Assembly (NCBI GenBank): GCA_947579605.1
Contig: OX388307.1
Span: forward strand, 5,867,237-5,931,236
From: Athripsodes cinereus
Taxonomy: Eukaryota > Arthropoda > Insecta > Trichoptera > Leptoceridae
Length of the DNA stretch: 64,000 nucleotides
Direction of reading: 5' to 3'
Under the pieces are notes generated by a model, which searched no databases, was not told the origin of the DNA, and was given only the letters and a program-made list of their open reading frames with translations. Position numbers and translations under genes: made by a program. Below are positions 30,834-41,200 of this stretch, piece by piece. Within the stretch, counting starts at the first letter, position 1. Each line of letters begins with the position of its first letter.

Positions 30834-31475
30834 AAGTGGCGTTCACATTTGTTCACTTTCAGTGATCACTCTGGATGATCCTCCAAAATGAAAAGGTGTC
30901 AACAGGCGTTTCATCAATAATGATCACTAGCGATGACGGATGAAAGCGATTACTATCCAACATAATTTCGATGAAAGGTGCTTTCACTGAAACGACCATA
31001 AACAAGTTTTATCTATGAATTTGTATTGAAAGTCGGAATCATGTACAAAATCATCATGCTGTTGAGAATTATATTACCTTGTTTTAATTTTTAATGAATG
31101 TTATTTTTCATTTTTTATTTATTTTAAATATATATATATCTTAAATTCAGCGATGAGGCTTGCCACCCATCCTGAATGTCTTGATTTTATATTGGCACGA
31201 AGAGGACAGTTTGCATGAATCTTACGTGCAGCTGATCTGCTGGCTACCCCACTTGTGGGATATGCCGTGATGGTATAGTATAGTATAGTATAGTATTTAT
31301 TAAATTATTTTTTTACGTAAATACGTCAAACTACGTACAACATGACCGTGAGTGTTGACATGGTAGTGAATGCATAGGATGAACAAGTGTGAACAGACGT
31401 GTTCACTTTCGATGAATAGGTTTGACCCTGACACTCTGGATGATCATCCAAAGTGAAGCAATGTGAATGCTACTT
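30834..31475 (+). mobile_element. MITE-3 copy 2, carrying a SINE-A insertion
   Basis: AAGTGGCGTTCACATTTGTT to AAGCAATGTGAATGCTACTT. The interior agrees with the 39093 copy on both sides of the SINE at about 31128-31293, so the SINE is younger. The central palindrome is partly decayed (AATGATCACTAGCGATGA). Confidence 0.77.
31128..31293 (+). repeat. SINE-A 3' part inside MITE-3, TAGTA tail
   Basis: CTTAAATTCAGCGATGAGGC, TTGCCACCCATCCTGAATGT, GCTGGCTACCCCACTTGTGG, ATATGCCGTGATGGTATAG, then about four AGTAT units. The T-rich flanks TTTATT on both sides are a possible target duplication. Confidence 0.82.
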
Positions 31476-31730
31476 TTTCTATAACAATGCTGCTTACCTA
31501 CACACTAGCCTCTTAACGAAACCTGGCTTACTTATATTATAATAATGATTGCTGTTATAGTTGGTTTAACATTAGATATACATTTAAATACAATATATTA
31601 TTATATGTCCATATTATTAGCAGCTACATAGCTAGGTATTATAAATAATAATCCTTCTCTCACAACGGAAGCACATCTCGGCAAATCCCACTTCCATTAT
31701 CCGAATTCCTCTAGTGTATGTATGTATACC

Positions 31731-31775
<45 letters not shown>

Positions 31776-31917
31776 AGAGTGAGTACTATTATACTTCTAC
31801 TTCAATAGTCAGTATTTATATTATGTACCTAGTAGTCCTACAAGCCTAGTAACTGTATCTTTCCTCTTTTCCCAAATTTCATCGCACTTTTTGGTTGGTT
31901 TGTATATCGTCGTTGCA
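31476..31917. other. stretch without genes; AT microsatellite 31734-31773
   Basis: About 20 AT units at 31734-31773. Nothing else recognised. Confidence 0.5.
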
Positions 31918-32008
31918 TATTCAAAAAGGGATATGTGAGTTCATAAATGTTTTGACATTTCTAGAATAAACTGCTTATAATGTCATCATAAAATTCAATA
32001 CTTAAAGA
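31918..32008 (+). mobile_element. MITE-4, truncated with internal deletion
   Basis: CGTCGTTGCATATTCAAAAA, TAAACTGCTTATAATGTCAT, then AAATTCAATACTTAAAGAAT. The right half is missing. Confidence 0.62.
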
Positions 32009-32175
32009 ATAAATCCTCTTCCTGGGACCTCGTCTATCAGGCTCTTCCTGTTGAGTAATAAAATCTCTTCTTGGGACCTTGTCTATCGGGCTCTTCTTGT
32101 TGTGTCTGGGGGACCTCCTGGAGCTCACAGGTTCTTATGGTTCATTGGATGCTTCGTAGGTGGGAGGGTGAGTGG
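32009..32175. repeat. 48-bp tandem duplication in a GC-richer patch
   Basis: CCTCTTCCTGGGACCTCGTC and TATCAGGCTCTTCCTGTTG recur as TCTCTTCTTGGGACCTTGTC and TATCGGGCTCTTCTTGTTG. On the minus strand both halves could encode a repeated EEPDR-GP-K segment, but no full frame exists. Source unknown. Confidence 0.42.
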
Positions 32176-33691
32176 TCCAAGTAATATTACATACATTTGT
32201 GGCTGTAATAGGATGCAAAATTGACCTCATAATTTTTCATCGTTTACTTTATATGTATAACCTTTATGTTGTGCCTGTTGGTATATAATTGTAAAATAAG
32301 TAAATATTTACTTATATAAAGAAATAAATCATATAGCATTTCTTTATATTATTTATTCTGGTTTTGTGAGCATTCCACAACTGAGGTTACCTGTATATTC
32401 TTCCCTTTACTCTAACTTCTGTTCTCTATAAGTAAATATAATAAAATATATATGCTACTATTTCTTCCCTTCACGACCATCCCTCTTGAGACTTTTGTGA
32501 GTCTTAGCATAATAATAACAACATAATACCTACTACATACATAACATTACTGTGTGTGTATAGCTACTTATTACTAATGTATCCTAATATGCAGGAGGCA
32601 TTTTTATGTAATAATAATAATAATAATGTCTGTATAATGATTTCCTGTTCTGAATTTTTAAGTAAACCTTGTATGTAGTCTTAAGGCATTTTTGTTGCTT
32701 CGAAATTCAAAATTTACGAATATAATAAATGCTTTTTATTGCAACGTAATATATAGCGAAAAATTTTATAGTTTCAGGATTTTTCTATTGTATACCTACT
32801 TAAGATTATCTACTTTTTTATGAATGATCAGATAATACATAAACCTTTATAAAGACAAATCTGGGCTTATCAATAATTACATGATTGGACGATGTTAAGA
32901 AGATCGCAGAAAGAAAGTGGTTGTAGTAAGTTTGGGACAGAAGGAAATGGAAAATTGGGAAAGACCCAAAATGGCTGAAGAAAAGAAAAAAGTCCTATTG
33001 AAAATATCTATTAGTGTAGACGAAAACGTTCGAGGCAATTAAAATTTATAGTGAAAATCAAACAGTGTTTTTTGTTATTAATTAATTAAAATATTTAAAA
33101 GAAAAAGATGAATAATTATTATGTAATCTAGACGATAGTTCTATCGCGCCGTTTTGTGAAAAATCACCGCAGGAGACTCACATTTTATTTTGTAATTCAC
33201 TATTTATATTTATTAAAACTAAACTTACCTAGTATTTAGTTATTTATTCCATTGGATGTTCAAACTATGTCATATTCCAAATGTGTAAGATTAACTTTCA
33301 TATATTTTGTTCCCATTATAAGTAGGTAATTATTCGTCGAACACAAATCTAGGTCAAAAGTATTCGGCATGCAATAAATGAATAATATACTTAGTGCTTA
33401 CATTAATAATCCAAAAATATTATGATAATAAACATACCCCAAAAGGATCGCTCTCGAATTCTGAAAGTTTGTATGTATAATGTCGGTACATAGAATGTAA
33501 TGCTTTTGCATTTTAATATTACGATATGTACATATACAATTTATTACATTTCTCAATTTTACCTACACAAACTCAGAAAAGCTACCTCACCTGTATAATA
33601 TGTGCTTTGAGTCTACAGAATGTTACTATATACAGCATTGAGAGCTTTGGGAATTGCACCGTCGTATGAAATCTAAAAACAACATTTCATC
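32176..33691. other. long AT-rich stretch without genes
   Basis: Nothing recognised on either strand. Confidence 0.48.
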
Positions 33692-33951
33692 ATGTTACAA
33701 TATTGTGAGCTTTTACATATTAGAAGGCATTCAACTAAAGTGGATCACGTCAATTTAAAAAAAAATGAGTTTTTAGTGGACTCTTGCTGTACCTATAGAC
33801 ATTTCGAGACTGGACGAGTATTTGAGGAGGCAAGGAGCTTTGTGGCCTTGCAGGGGGGTCACCATACAGAAAGTAGACGAAGAGGGCATTAAATATCGAT
33901 ATTATTCTAGATTTTACTCTGTTCTAAGCATTGATTATCGGTTCATGTCCC
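33692..33951 (+). other. open segment interrupted by hAT-1
   Basis: Two overlapping frames are open: one with TGRVFEEARSFVALQGGHH, the other with LDEYLRRQGALWPCRG. The sequence resumes after hAT-1 at 34553 with a stop soon after. It may be a transposon-derived coding relic; I cannot identify it. Confidence 0.2.
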
Positions 33952-33959
33952 GTCTAGGG

Positions 33960-34544
33960 TATGGGTGTCTAAACTTTGACCATACGAGGGCCACATTGCA
34001 AAAAAAAAATATGCTGGGCCGCACATAAATATTTTTTCAACAAATGGAAACAAATTCTCCCCAAAGCACGAGCTACGCTCAATTTTGGGGAGTAATTGTA
34101 TTAGGAAAATAAATGTATTGTGTTATTGTTCGATTATTGTATAATGATATTGTGTTTAATAAACTATTATTATTATTATTAAAATTAACTATATACCTAT
34201 ATGTAATTCTATTAAAATAAAATTACTTCTTTTTATTATATTTATTTTATTTGAATTAGATATATATGTATAAAATTATAAATGAACATATATATAAAAA
34301 TGTATATATTATACATATATACCTATGTAAAATTAATGTGATGGATGGATTTGCTTTTGTTGAACAAGCAAATCGATATTGGGTTCAATTGATTAAGTTG
34401 CAAAAAAAAATGAAAAATATTGCAAACATTAATTTTTTTAGTACAAATAAGCAAATTTAAATATTTTCATAATTTGCGTTTGGGCCACATCTCAAAGTGT
34501 TTTGGGCCGCATGCGGCTCGTGGGCCGCACTTTAGACAAGCATG
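33960..34544. mobile_element. hAT-1, non-autonomous hAT-like element (585 bp)
   Basis: Left end TATGGGTGTCTAAACTTTGA with GAGGGCCACATT. The right end, read inward, is CATGCTTGTCTAAAGTGCGG, then CCC and ACGAGCCGCATGCGGCCC. It is flanked by GTCTAGGG (33952-33959) and GTCTAGGA (34545-34552), an 8-bp duplication with one mismatch. The G-GTGTCCAAA ... GGGCCGC style is typical of a widespread animal hAT group. No transposase remains. Confidence 0.72.
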
Positions 34545-34552
34545 GTCTAGGA

Positions 34553-35029
34553 CATTACCAAATAGGGTGATATTGTCTTTTCTTAGCCTGATTATGGGTT
34601 TATCGGATGCAAAAGGAATTATAGCTTTGGGCTGAAATTTGAGTCATATATTGCTCCAATTTCTTAAACTATGTTCATCCGTTCCGTTGACTTTATCTCT
34701 TAGTATCTTATTGACTTAATCCATTATGTTTCTAAACGTTTCATACATATAGTAAAAAAAGAGTATTTTTCGTTTCATTGTTTACATCCTATATTTGTTT
34801 ATTTTTGTTTTATTAAAACATCAAACTAATTTATTTTTAGTGTTAATGATAAATGAAAATGTGTTGGTTGTATGATGGCAGATTTTATAAAGTTTTATAA
34901 TTCTAGTTCAAGTTTAAGATTTCTCTGTGAACCTAATTGATCTTACATTTATTACAGTGGTTGGCCAACTATTACTTCAGTTTATTCTGTTACTACTTCA
35001 ATTGTGGGGTAATAAAATAACTCCATTCA
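34553..35029. other. stretch without genes
   Basis: Continues the host sequence of hAT-1 for about 80 bases, then AT-rich sequence. Confidence 0.4.
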
Positions 35030-35092
35030 TTCTTCCCTTCAACGTTCCTTTCTGAAACGCAGAATGGAAACAAGCTTTCCTCATTCATAGCG
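35030..35092 (-). mobile_element. LINE-B scrap
   Basis: CCCTTCAACGTTCCTTTC, then AGAATGGAAACAAGCTTTCC, TCATTCATAGCGTC, in LINE-B order but very diverged. Confidence 0.4.
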
Positions 35093-35179
35093 TCGATTGT
35101 GTTTAATTAATTGATCAAGTTTAGAAGACTATAGGTTGCTCAATTTAAAATTAAATGCATACCTTAATCACTTTACTTA

Positions 35180-35345
35180 ATTCACTGTGTTGGTGTTCCT
35201 AGAATTCCTTGGCGAAATAAATAAAACAAGTGTTTTATTCCACTATTTGATTTATTTGACGAGAGAGATTGACAATGTACTCATAAGACGAAAGACGTCT
35301 ATCTCGTCTAATTAATCAAAGAGTAGAATTAAAGACTTGTTTTAT
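35180..35345. repeat. palindromic repeat K, complete, hammerhead-like centre
   Basis: Arms AAAACAAGTGTTTTATTCC ... (35223-35264) and their imperfect complement (35302-35344) enclose GATTGACAATG, a weak hairpin, then GACGAAAGACGTCTA. GACGAGA (35258-35264) pairs with TCTCGTC (35302-35308). AGAC/GTCT (35293-35300) is a loop-less stem after GAAA. The core box reads TTGACAA instead of CTGANGA, so it is probably inactive. Confidence 0.5.
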
Positions 35346-35392
35346 TTTTAATTTCGCCACTTTACTTTTGTATGGCTTCGGCTTGTATTGAT

Positions 35393-35512
35393 TTTTTTTT
35401 ATTTTTTATTTTTACAATGTACACAGGATCAGACAGTCAATTAAAATACATAATAACAAATTACAAAATCATAAGGTGATGGACCAGTGAAGATCCAAAA
35501 TTTACCTGAAGG
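35393..35512 (-). repeat. possible LINE 3' end (family I)
   Basis: TTTTTATTTTTACAATGTAC, then ATAACAAATTACAAAATC and GATGGACCAGTGAAGATCC, resemble 45895-46000 (AATGGACCAGTAAAGTCCC). Two copies only. Confidence 0.3.
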
Positions 35513-36535
35513 TAATTTTCTTGGCTAAATTGCTGCGTTCAATAGTCATTCTAAATTAGATCCTTGTTTCCCGTCAAGAAAACCACTGCACTGCTTCTGC
35601 GGTCAACCTATGAATGTCCATCCAGTCTCTCTCATTCTTTCTTCCTGAACCCTCCTGTGGGACTCAGCCCCAAACAATCGTAAGTGTCCAGGAAGAAAAT
35701 GAATACCTAATGCTATGGACAACAGTAGTTGGCAACATTCATTACAACAACTCGAAAACACTGTAAAGATCGTGGTTATAAGAATGGAGTAAAACAAATA
35801 AAGAAATAGTTCCAAAATTTTATATTACACAGCAATGAACATTGTTGCAGCGTAATTTAATAATACCTAGACGTTATATACCTACATACGTTTATTGCAT
35901 ATTTTATGCATATTTATAAAGTAATTGCTAGATATAATAATTAGCTCTTATCTTCACAGCTTTCTGTCTCTGGAGTGTTGCCAAGAGTTGCAATTCTACA
36001 TCCCTTTTTCATTCCAACATACAACCTGCGACGAACAGCATAGCAAAAACCCATCCCTTGCCTTAAGAATCTATGCTCATTTTGTACATTGTGTTTCTTT
36101 TTTATACATATTCCGCGTTGTATTGTCCTTTTTTACGTAACCCTTTGTATACGACTTACTTTTTTCAAAATTATACTGCCTTTAAAACCACATTTTATCA
36201 GTCATGGTTACACCATGAGGCCGTGATTATCTAGTAATTGAGACTTTAAGTGGTGTCTCCCAAACTCCAAAGCCTTGTACCAGGTAATATTTCATTTAAT
36301 TAAAGATATTGAAGATGTTAAAAATAAAATTATGAATCTGTAATACAAGTTTCGTTCTACTAGATAACAGAGTAAAATTTCAACATTCAACCATTTCGAA
36401 CTTTTAACCATGTGTAAAATAATATTTTGTTTAGCTGGCTGAACAATAAACCTTATGGATAAACAGTTAAATTATAACGAGATAAAAAAAATGTTCAAAG
36501 AATTAAATTCGTTTTTGAATCAGTTTGAGCCATTT
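35513..36535. other. stretch without a supported gene
   Basis: The segment 35600-35760 has short open frames on the minus strand. The string CTCTGGAGTGTTGCCAAGAG at 35970 resembles a promoter motif in reverse, but no exon is apparent. Confidence 0.38.
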
Positions 36536-36752
36536 AGCACCCGGCAAAGAATCGGGGTCTCATTATTTTCCATAAATTTTTGAGTGTCTTGAATAAATAA
36601 GGAAATAAATAAATGAATCTTAAGTTCTGCGATGAGGTTTGCCATCAATGCTGAATGTCTTAATTTTTTGTTGGCACTTTAAGAACAGTTTGCATTTTTA
36701 TTACAAGAAACTGGTCTGCTGGCTACTCTATTTATGGGCCGTGAGACATTGT
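36536..36752 (+). repeat. SINE-A, full length
   Basis: 5' GCACCCGGCAAAGAATCGGG, then GTGTCTT, AAGTTCTGCGATGAGGTTTG, GCTGAATGTCTTAATTTTTT, GGCACTTTAAGAACAGTTTG, CTGGTCTGCTGGCTACTC and GGGCCGTGAGACA. The tail is lost. Confidence 0.7.
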
Positions 36753-36944
36753 AATTAAATTCATTGATTAGCCTTCAGATTACGTTTGATAATATTAAAT
36801 CTACCATGACTGCGACTTTTACCTTTTTCATTTAACGCAAACCCGATGGACACGAGTCATTTATAAATTTTATTTTCAAAACAATGCGATCTTTTCGAAG
36901 ATAAATATAGATTTAAATAAATATTTTTTGTTCTTTTAATAGCA

Positions 36945-37015
36945 GCGGGAGAAATCAAACCCGAAAACTCTCAATTGCAAGTCTGAGACTGCACCATCAA
37001 GCTTTCGATCACCTC
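36945..37015 (-). repeat. tRNA-like SINE head relic
   Basis: On the minus strand GATCGAAAGCTTGATGGTGC (A-box-like) and TTTTCGGGTTTGATTTCTCC (B-box-like, one base off), spaced as in a tRNA gene. No intact tRNA fold or CCA context, so not a functional tRNA. Confidence 0.3.
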
Positions 37016-38149
37016 AAAAATTAGTTCAATATTTCAACCGTTTTCTTTCAGACAACATAGAGCTTTTTGTTTTGTATCTGAAGCATAGAGCTTTAAGTAG
37101 CTGAATTTTATCAATACGAGCATTATTATGCACATGTCTTAGTGAGCACGTAGATACTTGGTTCATAATATTATCTTCACTTTATTTATTAAGCACCACC
37201 CAAAGATGATTCAGCGAAGCCATTTTACTGAAAATTATCTTAACTGTTTGTATTATTTGATATCTCTTTATTACATTTTCTTAGTTGCAACTATAATAAT
37301 GTTATTGGGTACTTTGTACTGCAAATTAATTAAACGAAAGATATTTTTGTTATCTCTTACATTATGAAGATTTTTGAAATGTATATCGTAAAAGCAGGTT
37401 ACCACTGGTTATCTTATAAATATAAAGAGATAAATTTCTCTATAAATTCAGAGTAAATATATTAACTCCCTCAAATTTGAGAAGAGCTCGTGCTTTAAGG
37501 GATAATTTCATAATTATATAGTTACATGTATGTTTGCTCAATCAAAAGTAAGTAAACGAAATCCACACATAAATATTTGAGTCCGTTCGTATGTATGTAT
37601 GTACGTATGTCCTCAATGGACTCTGAAATAAAGAAAGACAGAAGTAAAATAATACACTCTATACGAGGTCTCATCTCCTGGGCACGTTCAAGGCCAAAAA
37701 CATTTTAAATACCTTATATATTGATAAAGATATTACAATTTATGTCACAAAATTGGCAGCCAAATGTATGAAAATCTCTGAAAGTTTTTGTAAGTAGCAA
37801 TATTCATGGTCGAACATTTTTCAGTGTATTGAATTAATTTCACAATGGATGTAATGAGAAATACATCAGTACTGAAATTAAACATTTAAGGATTATTTTG
37901 ATTATAAATTATTGTGTTTGGTTATGATAAAAACTTCTGAATTATGCGAGTTAAAATTGCATATTTTTGACATCTTGGGCTAATTTCATAATGGCCGACG
38001 TGACACACACAGAATGCACACAAATATATATTTTAGTTGGTGCATATTGTTTGTTTGTTTTGTGTTTTCTATGTCCTCTGTACGATATGTCTCATCCAGT
38101 AGGCGAGCTGAAAACATTTAATATGTATACTTTTATAAAGATTTAATTT
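37016..38149. other. AT-rich stretch without genes
   Basis: ATGT units at 37590-37612. Nothing else recognised. Confidence 0.45.
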
Positions 38150-38495
38150 ATAAATGATGATGTATCAACGATCTTTTGTCGATGTTTGGTAAACTTGAAA
38201 ATCACTAAAAATCTCATACATCTACGACCATGCTATTAATATGTGTTCTTATTTTATTGTTGATATTCATAGTTTCTTTTTATTTCAAAATATGGTTACC
38301 AATAATATCAAAAACACAGAACTAATTCAATGATGCTTCAATGTTCTTTTGTCAAAGTAAGGTAAACGTCAAAATAAAATAAAAAAAAACTCATATCTAC
38401 AACAATACTATTGATATGTGTTCTTATTTTATTGTAGGATATTCTGAGTTTCTTTTAATTTCTAAATAATGTTATCTGTTATAACAAACACAGAA
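38150..38495. repeat. diverged tandem duplication, about 170 bp per unit
   Basis: TGATGTATCAACGATCTTTTG, then ATGTGTTCTTATTTTATTGT, ATTCATAGTTTCTTTTTATT and AACACAGAA, are followed by a second set: TGATGCTTCAATGTTCTTTTG, ATGTGTTCTTATTTTATTGT, ATTCTGAGTTTCTTTTAATT and AACACAGAA. Confidence 0.55.
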
Positions 38496-39092
38496 AAGGG
38501 TGTGAGAGAAAAGGGTGTGATTATCTCATAATATAACTATACCAAGCCATAGATATTATAGATAACATTTCTAAAACTTGCACTTAACATAATGGTAGTT
38601 AGGCACTTTTGTAAAGGATATATCATTTCAACATTATGTTTGCATCAATCTGTTTCATTAGAAGTATTTCATTTATTCAAAACATGCATCTAAAAACATA
38701 AGATTTTCAAAATTAGATATTAAGATACTGTCTATTGATAAAATTATTATTGTATGGTTTGCAGTAATTTTAAATTTCATGAAAGTATTCTAAATTCAAA
38801 ATAATTATAGAATTTCTAACACTAAACGTAAACACTTCAAAACTGTCATAATAAGCATAGAGATACTAAGTGTCAAAATCAGGGTTGCCAGATTGTGTGA
38901 CCAAAATTACGTGCATTTTGCCCAGAAAATACCGCACAATGGGACCTTACACATGTGAAAAATATAATTTTTACTCCAACATGATATAAATCATACTGTT
39001 CACAATTCCGTTTCATCTTTCAATTTCTACCCCCCCCCCCCATCGCTAAATTTTCGAAATAGTATAGGAATAAAATATATCGTCAGTTTTCT
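38496..39092. other. stretch with a promoter-like motif in reverse
   Basis: On the minus strand CTGGCAACCCTGATTTTGAC (around 38897-38878) resembles the motif at 39604. Only a 35-codon frame follows downstream, which I do not call. A C12 run lies at 39030-39041. Confidence 0.35.
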
Positions 39093-39561
39093 AAAGGGTC
39101 GTTCACATTTGTTCACTTTCAGTGATCACTCCGGATGAACCTCCAAGATAAAAAGGTGTGAACGGGCGTTTCATCAATAGTGATCACTAGCGATGACGGA
39201 TGAAAGCGATAACAGCCCGTCATAATTTCGATGAAAGGACCTTTCACTGAAACGACCATAAACAAATTTTTTCTTATTTTTTGTTTTATTCTCTATGAAT
39301 TTGTATAGAATGTCAGAATCATTTACAAAATTATTATGCAGTTGAGAACTATATTGATTAGTTTTAAGGGCTTTTTTCTTTTTTTTATTTATTTAATTAT
39401 ATTTTTGTACGAAAATATGTCAAAATACATACAACATGACTGAGAGTGTTGACATGGCAGTGAGAGCATAGGATGAACAAATGAGAACAGACGTGTTCAC
39501 TTTCGATGAACAGGTTTGACCCTGACACTCTGAATGATCATCCAGTGTGAATGCTACTTTA
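39093..39561 (+). mobile_element. MITE-3 copy 3, next to the gene candidate
   Basis: AAAGGGTCGTTCACATTTGT to GTGTGAATGCTACTTT, with flanking TTCTAA and TAGAA. The complete palindrome GTGATCACTAGCGATGA is in the left third. It lies about 40 bp upstream of the promoter-like motif at 39601. Confidence 0.77.
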
Positions 39562-39600
39562 GAATAATTATTTTCTCACGATTCCCAAAACAAAATTACT

Positions 39601-39640
39601 TACACTGGCAACACTGTCCGACCTGTCAATTGTATGGCGT
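39601..39640 (+). promoter_or_regulatory. promoter-like motif cluster
   Basis: CACTGGCAACACTGTCCG followed by ACCTGTCAATTG. Motifs of the TGGCAACACTG and CTGTCAA type often occur just upstream of insect housekeeping gene starts, as far as I know. Position, about 130 bp before the ATG at 39736, is suitable. No TATA box is clear. Confidence 0.35.
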
Positions 39641-39735
39641 TTGGTGATCCGGTAAATTTTGTGACTTTGTTTTGATTTTAAAAGACTTTAAAAAATATAA
39701 AACTGAATAAAACAATACGTAGTGTATCTAAAAAA

Positions 39736-40216
39736 ATGTTTTCAAGAAATATTCCCAGTGTTAAGCGGAGTTTTAAGCTCAAAAACTACCCTGGTACATT
39801 AACAATGTTTTCCAAACAACACTGGTAAGCACTGTCTTAATATTTTAAATTGTTTTTTTTTTTATGTTTGACGACACTTAATTGTATTTCTATTACAAGA
39901 TTACTATTCAATTCTGTGCCTTCTTAAAATATATTTAATGTAATGAATTTACTTAAAAAGGCAAATTATTTTACCGAATATTAGAATAAGCTAAATAAAA
40001 AGCTGAAGTGAATGTCTCAGATGCTTAATAATAATGCATCATTAAATGATTGTGTATGGAATGTCTCGATGACTCACTTATATGACAATCCCGTGTTTCT
40101 AGGAAGTTAAATTACTGTATTGCTGATGAATTTCAATGTTCATTTCTTTCAGGATTATCTGTGAGTTCTATAAGAAGAATTATAAAAGAAAACATAGGAA
40201 AGGCCGTCCAGGATGA
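39736..40216 (+). CDS. candidate two-exon gene, 50-residue basic protein
   Basis: Exon 1 (39736-39824) starts at ATG in the context AAAAAAATG. Exon 2 (40153-40216) ends with TGA. The intron (39825-40152, 328 nt) has GTAAGC at its start and TTTCATTTCTTTCAG at its end. Without splicing the frame stops at once (TGG TAA). Spliced, it encodes a protein with MFSRNIPSVKRSFKLKNY near the N terminus and YKKNYKRKHRKGRPG at the C terminus: many Lys and Arg, few acidic residues, no membrane segment. The basic N terminus could be a mitochondrial import signal; that is a guess. I do not recognise the family. Support comes from splice sites, frame, upstream motif and an ATTAAA signal downstream. Against it: very short, no homologue known to me. 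Confidence 0.45.
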
Positions 40217-40293
40217 TTTTGATATCTGCTCCATTCGCCAAAAAGTGCATTTGTATTACACTACATATTTCTTATATTTATTTTACTGTTTTT

Positions 40294-40299
40294 ATTAAA
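40294..40299 (+). promoter_or_regulatory. possible poly(A) signal
   Basis: ATTAAA 78 bases after the stop of the two-exon candidate. It is the commonest variant of AATAAA, in a T-rich setting that also produces such hexamers by chance. Confidence 0.3.
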
Positions 40300-40528
40300 T
40301 AGTTTTATATTATAATTCCGAGTCTGTTTTATTTTCCCTTTAATGTAAAATATTACAGTTAACAGCATATTTTCATGGATGTGTAATTGTGAGAATATCC
40401 TTAGTTAGATGATGTCTATCATTATGCAGCCATTTAACCAGTATATGCCTCTGAAGGTGAAAATGCTAAGTATTTATTAAATGATTTTATGATGTAAAAG
40501 AAGTCCAAAGTCATGGTCTTTGAAAGAG
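40300..40528. other. spacer between gene candidate and LINE-A
   Basis: Nothing recognised. Confidence 0.4.
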
Positions 40529-41200
40529 GAAGTGAGAGAACAGTATGACAGGTAATGATTGACAACAAAGTGTTAGAGCAAGTTGACGAATGTGTGTACT
40601 TGGATAGTTTGTTCACGAGAGATGGGAAGTGTGAAAGTATTGCAAATATTGAAATAATTGCAAATAGGAACAGATCTACCATAGCTAAATGGTTAGTGCA
40701 CTCTGCTATCAAAGTGCCAACACTCATGTATGCAAGTGAGACGTGGACATGTTTAAAGAAGGATGAAAGTGGTAGAAATGAGATCGTTGAAAAGGATGTG
40801 TGGTAAAAGTCTGAGAGATTGTGTGTGTAACAGTTATATACGAAAGGAATGTGGAATGAAAGTTGGTGTGGTTACAGGGATGAATATAAATAAGTTACAA
40901 TGGTTTGGGCATGTGGAAAGAATGAATGAGGACAGAATGACCAAGAAAATATATTTGGCTGAGAGGAATGGTGCTCGGAGACGTGGACGTCCGAGGATCA
41001 AAAGCAAGATCATTTAAATCAAATCCTACAGGGCGGTTACGTGTTGAGCACATTGAACAGGAGAGCATGCATGAAAAATTGTATGACAGTGACGGAAGCG
41101 AAAGATGTATGCAAGGATAGAAGGAAAAAGCGCTCAATCCTTTTTGCCTACCCCGCGAGGGAAGTGGCGTGATGGTATATATGTATGTATGTAAGAAGTC
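40529..41200 (+). mobile_element. LINE-A RT tail and 3' end, longest copy
   Basis: MIDNKVLEQVDECVYLDSLF and TRDGKCES, then VPTLMYASETWTCLKKDES in frame 40555-40806. After a frameshift come VEMRSLKRMCGKSLRDCV, NKLQWFGHVERM, MTKKIYLAER and GARRRGRPR (40763-41017). The 3' end TACCCCGCGAGGGAAGTGG, CGTGATGGTATA runs into ATGT units (41178-41195). It shows the Y-L-G/D-S-L motif that lies upstream of the tail in this family. Dead by frameshift and 5' truncation. Confidence 0.83.

Noticed and set aside
36945..37015. Functional tRNA gene
   Set aside because: A- and B-box-like strings exist but no cloverleaf with matching acceptor stem can be drawn; a SINE relic is more likely.
38680..38792. 35-codon minus-strand frame after a promoter-like motif
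   Set aside because: Short, low-complexity, without splice sites or favourable context.
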